A stretch of DNA of 5,217 nucleotides. It comes from Acidobacteriota bacterium (lineage in GTDB: Bacteria; Acidobacteriota; UBA890; WLXD01). The notes beneath the pieces are model-generated. The model was given only the letters and a program-made list of their open reading frames with translations, searched no databases and was not told the DNA's origin. The position numbers were made by a program, and so were the translations under genes. Shown here in pieces: positions 1 to 5,112 of this stretch (the first letter of the stretch is position 1; each line of letters begins with the position of its first letter). The stretch lies in assembly GCA_022571615.1 (NCBI GenBank), contig JACZXM010000263.1, positions 1 through 5,217 on the forward strand, read 5' to 3'.

Positions 1-1179
1 TCGCCGGATCGCGTCGCGTGCCGCCACATCGGTGCGTGCGCCGCGGACTCGCTCCAACGACCAGGTCGCCCCTAGCTCCTCGAGGTCGTTGAACAACGCG
101 TGGCGCAGCGCCCGCGCGTCATGCTGGTGCTCGATTACCGTCGTTTGGAGCTCCTTGAGACGGTCGGCGTTGGCGACCAGCCGCCGGATGTTATTGGCCT
201 CGATCAGCAGCGCGCGTTGCGCCGATGCCATCAATTCCACGGCATCGACCTGGCCGATCACCCCGAGCTCGCGGTTTGCTTCCTGCACCGCGACGCGGGC
301 GATCCCATCAGCCCGATCGGCCGTGCTGCCCGACTCGGCCCGGGCGTCGATCTGAGCGCGGCTCGAGTGTCCCAGCTGCGCGGTGGACACGCCGATCATG
401 TCCAGCGTTGTCTCGGCACGCAGGAGCTTTTCGTAATCGGGCCAGGCGCGCTCGGCACGCTGCACCGCGTCGCACTCCAGCCGACGCTGCTCGAACGCGG
501 CATCGTACTCTGTCAGCCGCTCGCGCGTGCGCTGCTCGCGTCGCAGCAGCTCAGCGTGTTCCGCCGGCCGCTGGCGCAACTTGCCGATTTGCTCCTCCTC
601 GGCCTCGATCTCCGTCATCAGCTTGGCGACTGGCTGCTTCTTGCCCTTGGGCCGGTACAGTGCCTCCATCGCGTCCTGGAGCAAAGCCCGGAAGGCAACC
701 GGAGTCAGGCTTCCCGACCCCATGCCTGCCGCGTAGATGTGACCGGCCACGTCGTCGGTCTGTAGGGTGTCGAGTCGCTGCAGCTCTTCGAGCCCGAACG
801 CGAAGACGTTCTCATACAGTGTCTCGGTCGTATTGCACAGCAGGCTGTCGAGCTTGACCTCGGAGAAGCGCTCTCCGGCGCCGTTGGTCACCTCCACGTC
901 GCCGCGCGAGGAGGTCCCCTCGGCGCGGGTGACCCGGTGCAGTTCGCCCCCGGCCTCGAGCTCGAGGAAGCCACCGTGCCGCCCGCCGCGCAGGGGCTCG
1001 TATCGACGCGGATCGTTCCGGCGCTTGAAGCCGAACAGGACGGCGCGAATGAATGCCATCAGTGTCGACTTGCCGCCCTCGTTCGGGGCCAGGAACACGT
1101 TCAACCCGGGGCTCAGCTCCGACAGGTCCAGATCGTGCCAGATGCCGAACCCATCGATATGAACTCGCCGAAAGATCAT
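1..1179 (-). CDS. yhaN: YhaN-like AAA ATPase (SbcC/Rad50-type), N-terminal 393 residues, cut by window edge
   Basis: The reading frame opens with ATG at 1179 and runs without a stop to base 1, giving 393 residues; YhaN proteins are usually much longer, so the C-terminal half, with Walker B and signature motif, lies outside. Residues 1-50 form the N-terminal ATPase lobe: HIDGFGIWHDLDL, then the Walker A loop APNEGGKST (31-39), then MAFIRAVLFGF. Family-typical stretches follow: RYEPLRGGRHGGFLEL (59-74), LYENVFAFGLEELQ (121-134) and YRPKGKKQPVAKL (175-187). From about residue 188 the sequence is rich in E, R, L and Q with few glycines, as in the start of an SMC-like coiled coil. The start overlaps the yhaO stop by four bases (ATGA), implying translational coupling; a GGGAGAGG stretch lies about 10 bases upstream. 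By family knowledge it should be the ATP-driven partner of YhaO in DNA-end processing; the in vivo role is poorly defined. The first Walker A residue is Ala rather than the usual Gly. Confidence 0.93.
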   Translation of the reverse strand, partial: MIFRRVHIDGFGIWHDLDLSELSPGLNVFLAPNEGGKSTLMAFIRAVLFGFKRRNDPRRYEPLRGGRHGGFLELEAGGELHRVTRAEGTSSRGDVEVTNGAGERFSEVKLDSLLCNTTETLYENVFAFGLEELQRLDTLQTDDVAGHIYAAGMGSGSLTPVAFRALLQDAMEALYRPKGKKQPVAKLMTEIEAEEEQIGKLRQRPAEHAELLRREQRTRERLTEYDAAFEQRRLECDAVQRAERAWPDYEKLLRAETTLDMIGVSTAQLGHSSRAQIDARAESGSTADRADGIARVAVQEANRELGVIGQVDAVELMASAQRALLIEANNIRRLVANADRLKELQTTVIEHQHDARALRHALFNDLEELGATWSLERVRGARTDVAARDAIRR

Positions 1180-2513
1180 CGATCGGAGACCTCTCCCGGC
1201 GCCAGGTGCTCGACCGCCATGGCCTCGGCGCGTGCAACCAGCTCTTTCCAGCTCAGCAGGCTCCAAGGATCCCGCCCCAGGGCGCGGGTTAGCCGCGGGA
1301 GCTCGAGTAACTCGTCCAAGGCCTCTCGCACCGACCGAGACACCGCCGGCTCCTGGCCCGGGGGTCTCGCGTCCGCCACGTCGGCGCTCGGAGGCAGCGG
1401 CGGATGTAGCTCGAGCTGTCGCGCCAGCCGCAGAATGTCGCCGAGGTAGTCTTGCTGGTTGCGCAGGCGCTCCATATCGCGCCCTGGGCCGGTAGCCAAT
1501 TCGATGCGCTCGAGCCACACAACGCCGCCTTCGGCGCGGATTCCCTCTGCGGCACGCAACGTGTCACAAAGCTCGGGGCCGGCGCCTGGACGGTTAAGCG
1601 CGGCATGCAGGGGCCCGTTACCGGTGAGCGTCCAGCGCACGATGTGCATGCGGTCGGCGGCGGTGCCACGCAGGTTCCCGGCCAGCTCCGCAAACGCTCC
1701 GACGAGCTCGTCGATTGCCTCGAGACCGTCGATCGAGCTCCGTGCGCGATGCCACCGGACGACGTCGGTCCATACCGGGTGCAGATCGATCGTGCCGGCG
1801 TCCGAGACTTTCACCAGGGTGGCCCCACGGGCCCCGGGCTCGCCGGTGTGAAGGCCCTGCGGGTTGCCGGGGTAGTGCACGATCGGGCGTCGCGTATGGA
1901 GCGTCTCACGGGTGTGCACATGGCCCAGCGCCCAGTAGTCGTAACCGCTCTCCAGGAGCTCGGCAAGCCGGCACGGCGCGTAGCGCGCGAACCCGGAACG
2001 ATCGCCGACATTCGTGTGGAGCACGGCGATGTTGAACGGGCCGCCCGGGCGCCGTGGGAAGTCGGCGGCGAGATTTCGGTAGGTCGCCGACTTTGTGTAG
2101 GAGATTCCGTACACGTGTGCCAGCTCGGTGTCGCCCCGTCGGATCACGACCGGCTCGGGGGTGGAGCCGAACACGTGCACCGACGGTGGCAGCGACACGG
2201 TGGCGGAAAGGCTGCCGAGCGGGTCGTGATTGCCGGATGCGATCAGCGTCGGGATCCCGGCTTCATCGAGGCGGCGCAGCTGGTCGCGAAGCTGGATCTG
2301 GGCGCGCAGGTTGCGATCGGTGCCGTCAAACAGATCGCCGGCGATGATGACCGCATCGACATCCTGGTCGATCGCGCGCGTAACCATGCGGCCGAACGCC
2401 ATCGTCGGAGCATCGCGCAGGCGGTCGCGCAGGGCACGCGGCATGCGGCCCAGGCCGCGCATGGGGGAGCCGAGGTGGATATCGGCGCAGTGTAGGAAGG
2501 AGAACGCCTTCAT
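1176..2513 (-). CDS. yhaO: YhaO-like DNA repair exonuclease (SbcD/Mre11-type metallophosphoesterase)
   Basis: This 445-residue protein has the full calcineurin-like phosphoesterase signature in order: ADIHLGS (D11, H13), AGDLFD (59-63, D60), SGNHD (93-97, N95, H96), LHTNVG (H166) and LGHVH (196-200, H198, H200). These residues bind the two metal ions (typically Mn2+) in Mre11/SbcD nucleases. The later part (about 250-445) resembles the less conserved capping and partner-binding region of YhaO proteins, with a proline-rich linker near 371-390 and a helical C-terminus. It should degrade or trim DNA ends together with the ATPase encoded immediately downstream, with which it overlaps by four bases. 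I chose the ATG at 2513 because family members begin only a few residues before the FLHxADIHLG block. An in-frame ATG at 2540 would add nine residues (MWARGRLPI) that look unrelated. No strong Shine-Dalgarno sequence precedes 2513, which is unusual beside the well-marked transposase start. Confidence 0.93.
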   Translation of the reverse strand: MKAFSFLHCADIHLGSPMRGLGRMPRALRDRLRDAPTMAFGRMVTRAIDQDVDAVIIAGDLFDGTDRNLRAQIQLRDQLRRLDEAGIPTLIASGNHDPLGSLSATVSLPPSVHVFGSTPEPVVIRRGDTELAHVYGISYTKSATYRNLAADFPRRPGGPFNIAVLHTNVGDRSGFARYAPCRLAELLESGYDYWALGHVHTRETLHTRRPIVHYPGNPQGLHTGEPGARGATLVKVSDAGTIDLHPVWTDVVRWHRARSSIDGLEAIDELVGAFAELAGNLRGTAADRMHIVRWTLTGNGPLHAALNRPGAGPELCDTLRAAEGIRAEGGVVWLERIELATGPGRDMERLRNQQDYLGDILRLARQLELHPPLPPSADVADARPPGQEPAVSRSVREALDELLELPRLTRALGRDPWSLLSWKELVARAEAMAVEHLAPGEVSDR

Positions 2514-2545
2514 GATTGGCAGTCGCCCACGAGCCCACATCGGCC

Positions 2546-2571
2546 CACGGGGTCATCGGTGCCCCCCCGTG
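2546..2571 (-). other. Small hairpin in the yhaO 5' leader
   Basis: CACGGGG (2546-2552) and CCCCGTG (2565-2571) form a perfect 7-bp inverted repeat with a 12-base loop, 33-58 bases upstream of the yhaO start. It includes a run of seven C on the plus strand (2562-2568). It could be a leader hairpin in a minus-strand transcript. It has no adjacent T-run, so it is not an intrinsic terminator. A regulatory role is unproven. Confidence 0.35.
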
Positions 2572-2848
2572 ACTCCGTGAGGCCTTTATTGGAAGATACT
2601 CCGGCGGCGCAGGAGTGTCCCGGCACGTCCGTGCCCAATAATAGTCCGAGTTCGCTGCTGGAGGATACCGGTGGAGAAGACTGCCCATTGCCCGCTTGAC
2701 TGCTTGTGGGCGAAGACACGTAGGCTTCACCGGCCTCGGGGAGTAATCCGAGCCGCGGCCTAACACCTATAAGGCCCCCGGTCGTCAACGGGCACACGAG
2801 TAGAAAGGCGCAGTCAGGCGCACAGGCGCAGTAGTAAAGCGAGTGAAA

Positions 2849-2971
2849 CGAGCGACCGCGCTCGGACTTCATTTCAGTTGGGCAGGTGCAGGCCGTGCCT
2901 GCACCAAACACCTATCGAGGCTCGCTCGGCCAAAGGAGTGTGAAGCCGAGTGCGGGCGAGAAGTCGCCCGC
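2849..2971. repeat. Cluster of four closely spaced hairpins
   Basis: Four inverted repeats follow one another: CGAGCG/CGCTCG (2849-2854, 2859-2864, 4-base loop); GGTGCAGGC/GCCTGCACC (2885-2893, 2897-2905, perfect 9 bp, 3-base loop); CTCGGC/GCCGAG (2925-2930, 2945-2950, 14-base loop); GCGGGCGA/TCGCCCGC (2952-2959, 2964-2971, perfect 8 bp, GAAG loop on the plus strand). None is followed by a T-run in either direction, so intrinsic terminators are unlikely. The arrangement suggests a structured RNA, a protein-binding site array, or part of an element end. Which strand would be transcribed is not settled. Confidence 0.5.
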
Positions 2972-3042
2972 GGCCTAGAAACAGATCTGTACCCTCGTAC
3001 CGTCCCTTCAAGAGTCGGGCTGAAACGCCGGGTGGCGCTTCT

Positions 3043-3060
3043 CCAGTTAGCTGCGGGCTC
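3043..3060 (-). repeat. Distal copy of direct repeat; also candidate subterminal inverted repeat of the IS
   Basis: Read on the minus strand this is GAGCCCGCAGCTAACTGG. It closely matches GAGCCCACCGGCTAACTGG at 3230-3212 (same orientation, 170 bases apart). It also matches, in inverted orientation, GAGCTCGCAGCTCA on the plus strand at 4384-4397 (12 of 14 bases). The second match would place it as the inner end mark of the IS110-type element on the 3' side of the transposase gene. Confidence 0.45.
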
Positions 3061-3097
3061 GGGTGAGGGGCAGAACACGGTCCTCGATGTTGGGAGC

Positions 3098-3240
3098 GAC
3101 GGCGGCCGTCCAATCAAGCGATAGGGATCGGGATGCAGCGGCCGATACGCGCCGTAGGGTGGTCGGAGCCACAGTTGAGAGCACGTTGAGCCAGGCTCGA
3201 TCCCATGTTGGCCAGTTAGCCGGTGGGCTCGGCCGCCGTC
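3098..3240 (-). ncRNA. Candidate IS110/IS1111-type guide RNA (seekRNA/bridge RNA) 3' of the transposase gene
   Basis: A perfect 11-bp inverted repeat, GACGGCGGCCG (3098-3108) and CGGCCGCCGTC (3230-3240), brackets 121 bases and begins 8 bases past the transposase stop. Nested inside is a perfect 7-bp pair, GGGATCG (3124-3130) and CGATCCC (3198-3204), extendable by two pairs after a one-base bulge. The space between the stems carries the GCTAACTGG motif on one side, and the apical 67 bases have further short complementary pieces. IS110-family transposases are known to use an element-encoded RNA with stem-enclosed loops that read donor and target DNA; in the IS1111 group this RNA lies 3' of the gene. 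The position and nested long-range pairing fit that model. Transcription, exact ends and guide loops are not shown by the sequence, and the structured 5' leader is a rival location. Confidence 0.45.
3212..3230 (-). repeat. Proximal copy of the GAGCCC-GCTAACTGG direct repeat
   Basis: Read on the minus strand this is GAGCCCACCGGCTAACTGG, the near-copy of 3060-3043. It starts 18 bases past the transposase stop codon. Its first base (3230) belongs to the 11-bp stem that closes the candidate guide RNA, so the repeat would sit in the internal loop just inside that stem. Confidence 0.5.
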
Positions 3241-3248
3241 CTCCTTAT

Positions 3249-4289
3249 CTATGCGGCTAATTTGTTCATTGCGAACACCTCGTTGCGCTTGAGGATGAAG
3301 TAGGTGGCACGACCGATCTTGTGTGCCAGCACCGACAGCGCCTTGCCCTTGGAGTGCTTGCGCTCCAGACGCGCGAAGTACTTCTTGCCGGGTGCGCTGT
3401 GACGGATGAACAGGGTGGCCGCCTCCGAGAACGCCCACTTCAGGTGGGCGTTGCCGATCTTGGCGCCACAGTGGCCGTAGAGCTTGCCGGCCGAAGAGCG
3501 CGGCGGCTTCACCAGCCGGCAATAGGAAACGAAGTCCTGCACCCTGGGGAACCGATCGATGGTGCAGATCTCGTACAGGATGGTCATCGAGAGCACCTTG
3601 CCGATGCCGGGGATGGAGCGCAGCAGATGGATACAGTTACCGTCGTGGATCTTGGCGGTGCGCATGACGGTCAGCTCCACGTCAGTGATCAGGCGGTCGT
3701 ACAGCTGGGCCAGGGCGAGGTCCAGCTGGATGGACTTGGCGACGGCCGGATCAGGGAAGCGCTCATCGAGCCTCTCGCGGTTGGCAAGGTACGCGATGAC
3801 CTTCTGGGGCGGCGGCAGGTTGTACTGCGAGTTGGTGTTGTGGATGTGAGCGAACAGCTCGGCTCTCTTGCGCACCAAGTGCAGCCGGCGCCGCAGCAGG
3901 TCCCGGGTGGGGCGCATCTTGCGGGGATACACGTAGGCCATCGGGAAGGTGCCGCCGCGCAACAGGGCAGCGATCTTGTGGGAGTCGACGCGGTCGTTCT
4001 TGACCTTGGCGCCGTGGATGGCCTTCATGTACAGCGCGTGGCCGAGGATAAAGGCAATGCCCTCCTCCTCGCACAGATCCGCCACCCAGTACCAGGTGAA
4101 CATGCACTCCACCCCTACGACCAGATCATCGCGGTAGGGGGCGATCGTCTTGAGCAGCGGCGCCGGCGCGGCTGGCATGTTGCGGTGCAAAACCACCTCC
4201 CCGGTACTGTCGATGATGCAAACGTACATAGACCTGGCGTGCAGGTCGATGCCGCAGTAATACTTGTGTTGACCAATGAAAAAGCGCAT
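3249..4289 (-). CDS. IS110-family DEDD transposase (recombinase)
   Basis: This 346-residue protein is a full-length IS110-family transposase. The N-terminal RuvC-like DEDD domain shows D15 (YYCGIDLHA), E61 (VVGVECMFTW) and D99/D102 (KNDRVDSHKIAAL). A helical, arginine-rich linker follows at about 125-155 (TRDLLRRRLHLVRKRAELFAHI). The C-terminal IS116/IS110/IS902-type domain begins near LLRSIPGIGKVLS (222-234) and carries RLVKPPRSSAGK (258-269), in which S266 is the likely catalytic serine, then GNAHLKWAFSEAA. Family knowledge: these enzymes act on a circular intermediate, using both the DEDD site and the serine, guided by an element-encoded RNA. The start at 4289 is supported by AGGAGG (4300-4295) with a 5-base spacer. 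The frame has no break, so the enzyme may be active. Assigning it to the IS110 or IS1111 group from sequence alone is uncertain. Confidence 0.96.
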   Translation of the reverse strand: MRFFIGQHKYYCGIDLHARSMYVCIIDSTGEVVLHRNMPAAPAPLLKTIAPYRDDLVVGVECMFTWYWVADLCEEEGIAFILGHALYMKAIHGAKVKNDRVDSHKIAALLRGGTFPMAYVYPRKMRPTRDLLRRRLHLVRKRAELFAHIHNTNSQYNLPPPQKVIAYLANRERLDERFPDPAVAKSIQLDLALAQLYDRLITDVELTVMRTAKIHDGNCIHLLRSIPGIGKVLSMTILYEICTIDRFPRVQDFVSYCRLVKPPRSSAGKLYGHCGAKIGNAHLKWAFSEAATLFIRHSAPGKKYFARLERKHSKGKALSVLAHKIGRATYFILKRNEVFAMNKLAA

Positions 4290-4290
4290 C

Positions 4291-4362
4291 GGGGCCTCCT
4301 CCCGGTTGCGGGGTTTACAGACACCGCCAGGCTATCTGGTGTGCACCGCTGAGGAGGGGGCC
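4291..4362 (-). promoter_or_regulatory. Hairpin that covers the transposase Shine-Dalgarno sequence
   Basis: The minus-strand ribosome binding site AGGAGG occupies 4300-4295, five bases before the ATG. It lies wholly inside a perfect 7-bp stem: plus-strand CCTCCTC (4295-4301) pairs with GAGGAGG (4351-4357). Two further G-C pairs are possible after a 3-base bulge. Within the loop, ACAC plus CAG (4321-4324, 4328-4330) can pair with CTGGTGT (4336-4342). Transcripts entering from outside would carry both strands of the stem and keep the start closed, a device known in other insertion sequences to limit transposase. A transcript starting inside 4351-4302 would escape. Pairing was judged by eye. 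Confidence 0.6.
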
Positions 4363-4402
4363 TTGATCAGTATCAAGAGGCAGGAGCTCGCAGCTCAGCC
4401 TC
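4362..4402 (-). other. Two further adjacent hairpins in the transposase leader
   Basis: CTTGAT/ATCAAG (4362-4367, 4372-4377) is a perfect 6-bp stem with a 4-base loop. It abuts a second hairpin, GAGGC/GCCTC (4377-4381, 4398-4402) plus GAGCT/AGCTC (4384-4388, 4392-4396), with a small internal asymmetry and a CGC loop. With the Shine-Dalgarno hairpin this makes three consecutive stem-loops in about 110 bases. Serial stem-loops 5' of the gene are what an IS110-group bridge RNA would look like, so this is the rival to the 3' candidate. Confidence 0.5.
4384..4397 (+). repeat. Candidate right subterminal inverted repeat of the IS
   Basis: GAGCTCGCAGCTCA on the plus strand matches minus-strand GAGCCCGCAGCTAA (3060-3047) at 12 of 14 positions. 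IS1111-group elements carry subterminal inverted repeats of about this length, and the pair brackets the transposase gene asymmetrically. The segment is also self-complementary (GAGCT-CGC-AGCTC), so part of the match may reflect hairpin formation instead. Confidence 0.4.
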
Positions 4403-4465
4403 CGAGCCGTTAAGACAGCGCATTGAACAGCAACGCCAAGAGCGACCGCCGGGTCGGGTCGGTTG

Positions 4466-4494
4466 TTGACACCTGTAACGTGACAGTTTACACT
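4466..4494 (+). promoter_or_regulatory. Sigma-70-type promoter of higBA
   Basis: TTGACA (4466-4471) is a perfect -35 hexamer, followed by an exact 17-base spacer and TACACT (4489-4494), which matches 4 of 6 bases of the -10 consensus. Transcription would start near 4501-4502, at or beside the A of the higB ATG, so the mRNA may be leaderless or nearly so. Confidence 0.75.
4473..4486. promoter_or_regulatory. Palindromic operator candidate for HigA
   Basis: CTGTAACGTGACAG is a 14-base palindrome with 12 matching positions (CTGT-n-ACGT-n-ACAG). It sits exactly between the -35 and -10 hexamers of the higBA promoter. A second, overlapping inverted repeat is TGTAA (4474-4478) and TTACA (4488-4492). 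HigA antitoxins are known to repress their own promoters through palindromes in this position, so binding here is a reasonable inference. Confidence 0.6.
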
Positions 4495-4501
4495 TGGGCG
4501 A

Positions 4502-4783
4502 ATGATCAAAACGTTTGCGGATAGGCAAACGCAGCGGCTGTATGCCACCGGCAAGTCAAAGCGGTTTCCGCCCGATATCGCGAGACGAGCTGTTCGGAAG
4601 TTGGAATACGTTGACCTGGCTACCTGCCTGGATGACTTGAAGGTCCCCCCGGGCAACCGGCTTCACCCATTGGGGCGTGACCGAAAAGGACAGTATTCCA
4701 TCGCCGTCAACGACCAGTGGCGCGTCTGTTTCCGTCTTGTCGATGGCGACGCCTACGACGTCGAGATCACTGACTATCATTGA
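4502..4783 (+). CDS. higB: HigB-type mRNA interferase toxin (RelE/ParE superfamily)
   Basis: This 93-residue protein has the length and layout of HigB toxins: MIKTFADRQTQRLY at the start, RLHPLG (53-58), then GQYSIAVNDQWRVCFR (63-78) and the terminal EITDYH (88-93). Family members cut mRNA on the translating ribosome, using a conserved His in the HxL segment (here H55) and the C-terminal Asp-Tyr-His triad (D91, Y92, H93), all present. One difference stands out: most relatives read HPLKGDRxG, but here the Lys-Gly pair is Gly-Arg (HPLGRDRKG), so the Lys that I recall as important in Proteus HigB (K57) is replaced by G58 with R59 beside it. The toxin precedes the antitoxin, the usual higBA order, with a 14-base gap. 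The ATG lies at the predicted transcription start and lacks a good Shine-Dalgarno sequence, suggesting leaderless translation. Confidence 0.93.
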   Translation: MIKTFADRQTQRLYATGKSKRFPPDIARRAVRKLEYVDLATCLDDLKVPPGNRLHPLGRDRKGQYSIAVNDQWRVCFRLVDGDAYDVEITDYH

Positions 4784-4797
4784 GGACAGGGTGCGAA

Positions 4798-5112
4798 ATG
4801 AGCGTTCAGAACACCGGCAAGAGAGAGATCCGGCCGACCCATCCCGGGGAAATGCTCCAGGAAGACTTTCTGCCTGACTATGGTCTTGCGGTTGCCGGTC
4901 TCGCTGAGGCCGTAGGGGTGTCGCGCCAGACAGTGAACGAACTTCTCAGGGGGCGGCGTGGCGTTAGTCCGAAGATGGCGCTTCGCTTGAGTCGGCTATT
5001 TGGCAACACGCCTGAATTCTGGCTCAATGCCCAGCGTGCAGTCGATCTGTGGGATGCGGCGCAGGCCATAAAGGCTGAGGTCAAGCGGATTCGACCATTG
5101 AAGGTCGCATGA
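4798..5112 (+). CDS. higA: HigA-type antitoxin, Xre-family HTH repressor
   Basis: This 104-residue protein shows the HigA hallmark PTHPGEMLQEDFL (13-25), an Xre-type helix-turn-helix at about 31-52 (LAEAVGVSRQTVNELLRG) and the family-typical RRGVSPKMALRLSRLFGNTPEFWLNAQ (53-79). It should bind and neutralise the HigB made from the preceding gene and repress the shared promoter, probably at the palindrome at 4473-4486. I chose the ATG at 4798 because the conserved region starts soon after and an AGGG lies about 6 bases upstream. An in-frame TTG at 4780 would add six residues overlapping the higB stop. Its last 32 bases are antisense to the end of the DUF433 gene. Confidence 0.94.
   Translation: MSVQNTGKREIRPTHPGEMLQEDFLPDYGLAVAGLAEAVGVSRQTVNELLRGRRGVSPKMALRLSRLFGNTPEFWLNAQRAVDLWDAAQAIKAEVKRIRPLKVA

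Larger units (their letters stand above)
2514..3248. other. 735-base gene-free, hairpin-rich interval between yhaO and the transposase gene
   Basis: I find no open frame here with recognisable protein features. The frames present are short, overlap each other on both strands and have arginine- or serine-rich compositions typical of GC-rich non-coding DNA. The stretch is full of short inverted repeats: 2598-2602/2612-2616, 2622-2626/2631-2635, 2731-2739/2748-2755 (one bulge), 2849-2864, 2885-2905, 2925-2950, 2952-2971, the palindrome ACAGATCTGT (2981-2990), 3023-3040 and the long-range pair 3098-3108/3230-3240. A triplet of AGGCGCA units lies at 2806-2831. The right part (about 3043-3248) is probably the 3' end of the IS. 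The left part should contain the yhaO promoter, but I see no convincing -35/-10 pair there. No tRNA-like or rRNA-like signature was seen. Confidence 0.6.
3043..4401 (-). mobile_element. IS110-family insertion sequence, approximate limits
   Basis: The core is the intact transposase gene. The proposed limits rest on one inverted repeat, minus-strand GAGCCCGCAGCTAA at 3060-3047 against plus-strand GAGCTCGCAGCTCA at 4384-4397 (12 of 14). This gives roughly 1.36 kb, a usual size for the family. IS110-family elements generally lack clear terminal inverted repeats and do not make regular target duplications, so true ends must be found by comparing copies. The right limit must lie left of the higB promoter at 4466 if that promoter belongs to the host. 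The left limit could lie anywhere in 2514-3097. Confidence 0.5.

Noticed and set aside
1452..2495. Long plus-strand open frame of 347 codons opposite yhaO
   Set aside because: It is antisense to a gene with complete catalytic motifs, its translation has no recognisable domain, and long antisense frames are common in GC-rich DNA.
2514..2540. Upstream ATG at 2540 as the yhaO start
   Set aside because: The nine added residues precede the normal family N-terminus and have no better ribosome binding site.
2806..2831. Three AGGCGCA units considered as an iteron or CRISPR-like array
   Set aside because: The units are too short, the spacing is only 8-10 bases and there is no gene context for replication or CRISPR.
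2510..2911. Minus-strand frame of 133 codons upstream of yhaO
   Set aside because: It has no recognised motif and no ribosome binding site, and it overlaps other equally weak frames. The hairpins inside it argue for non-coding DNA.
2762..2915. AACACCTAT repeated at 2762-2770 and 2907-2915, with a similar ACACCTGTAA at 4469-4478, considered as a target-site duplication or element end
   Set aside because: An exact 9-base repeat is about what chance gives in a stretch of this length, and IS110-family elements do not regularly make target duplications.
2885..2971. Strong hairpins considered as rho-independent terminators
   Set aside because: Neither strand has a T-run after the stems.
2514..3248. 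tRNA gene or group II intron remnant in the gene-free interval
   Set aside because: I found no tRNA arm pattern with a T-loop sequence and no intron domain V-like motif.
2869..3522. Minus-strand frame of 217 codons overlapping the transposase 3' end and the hairpin region
   Set aside because: It uses another frame of the transposase gene and then runs through the structured non-coding stretch. The composition is rich in R, P and S, with no domain.
3321..4352. Long plus-strand open frame of 343 codons opposite the transposase
   Set aside because: It mirrors the codon pattern of the transposase gene and its translation shows no family features.
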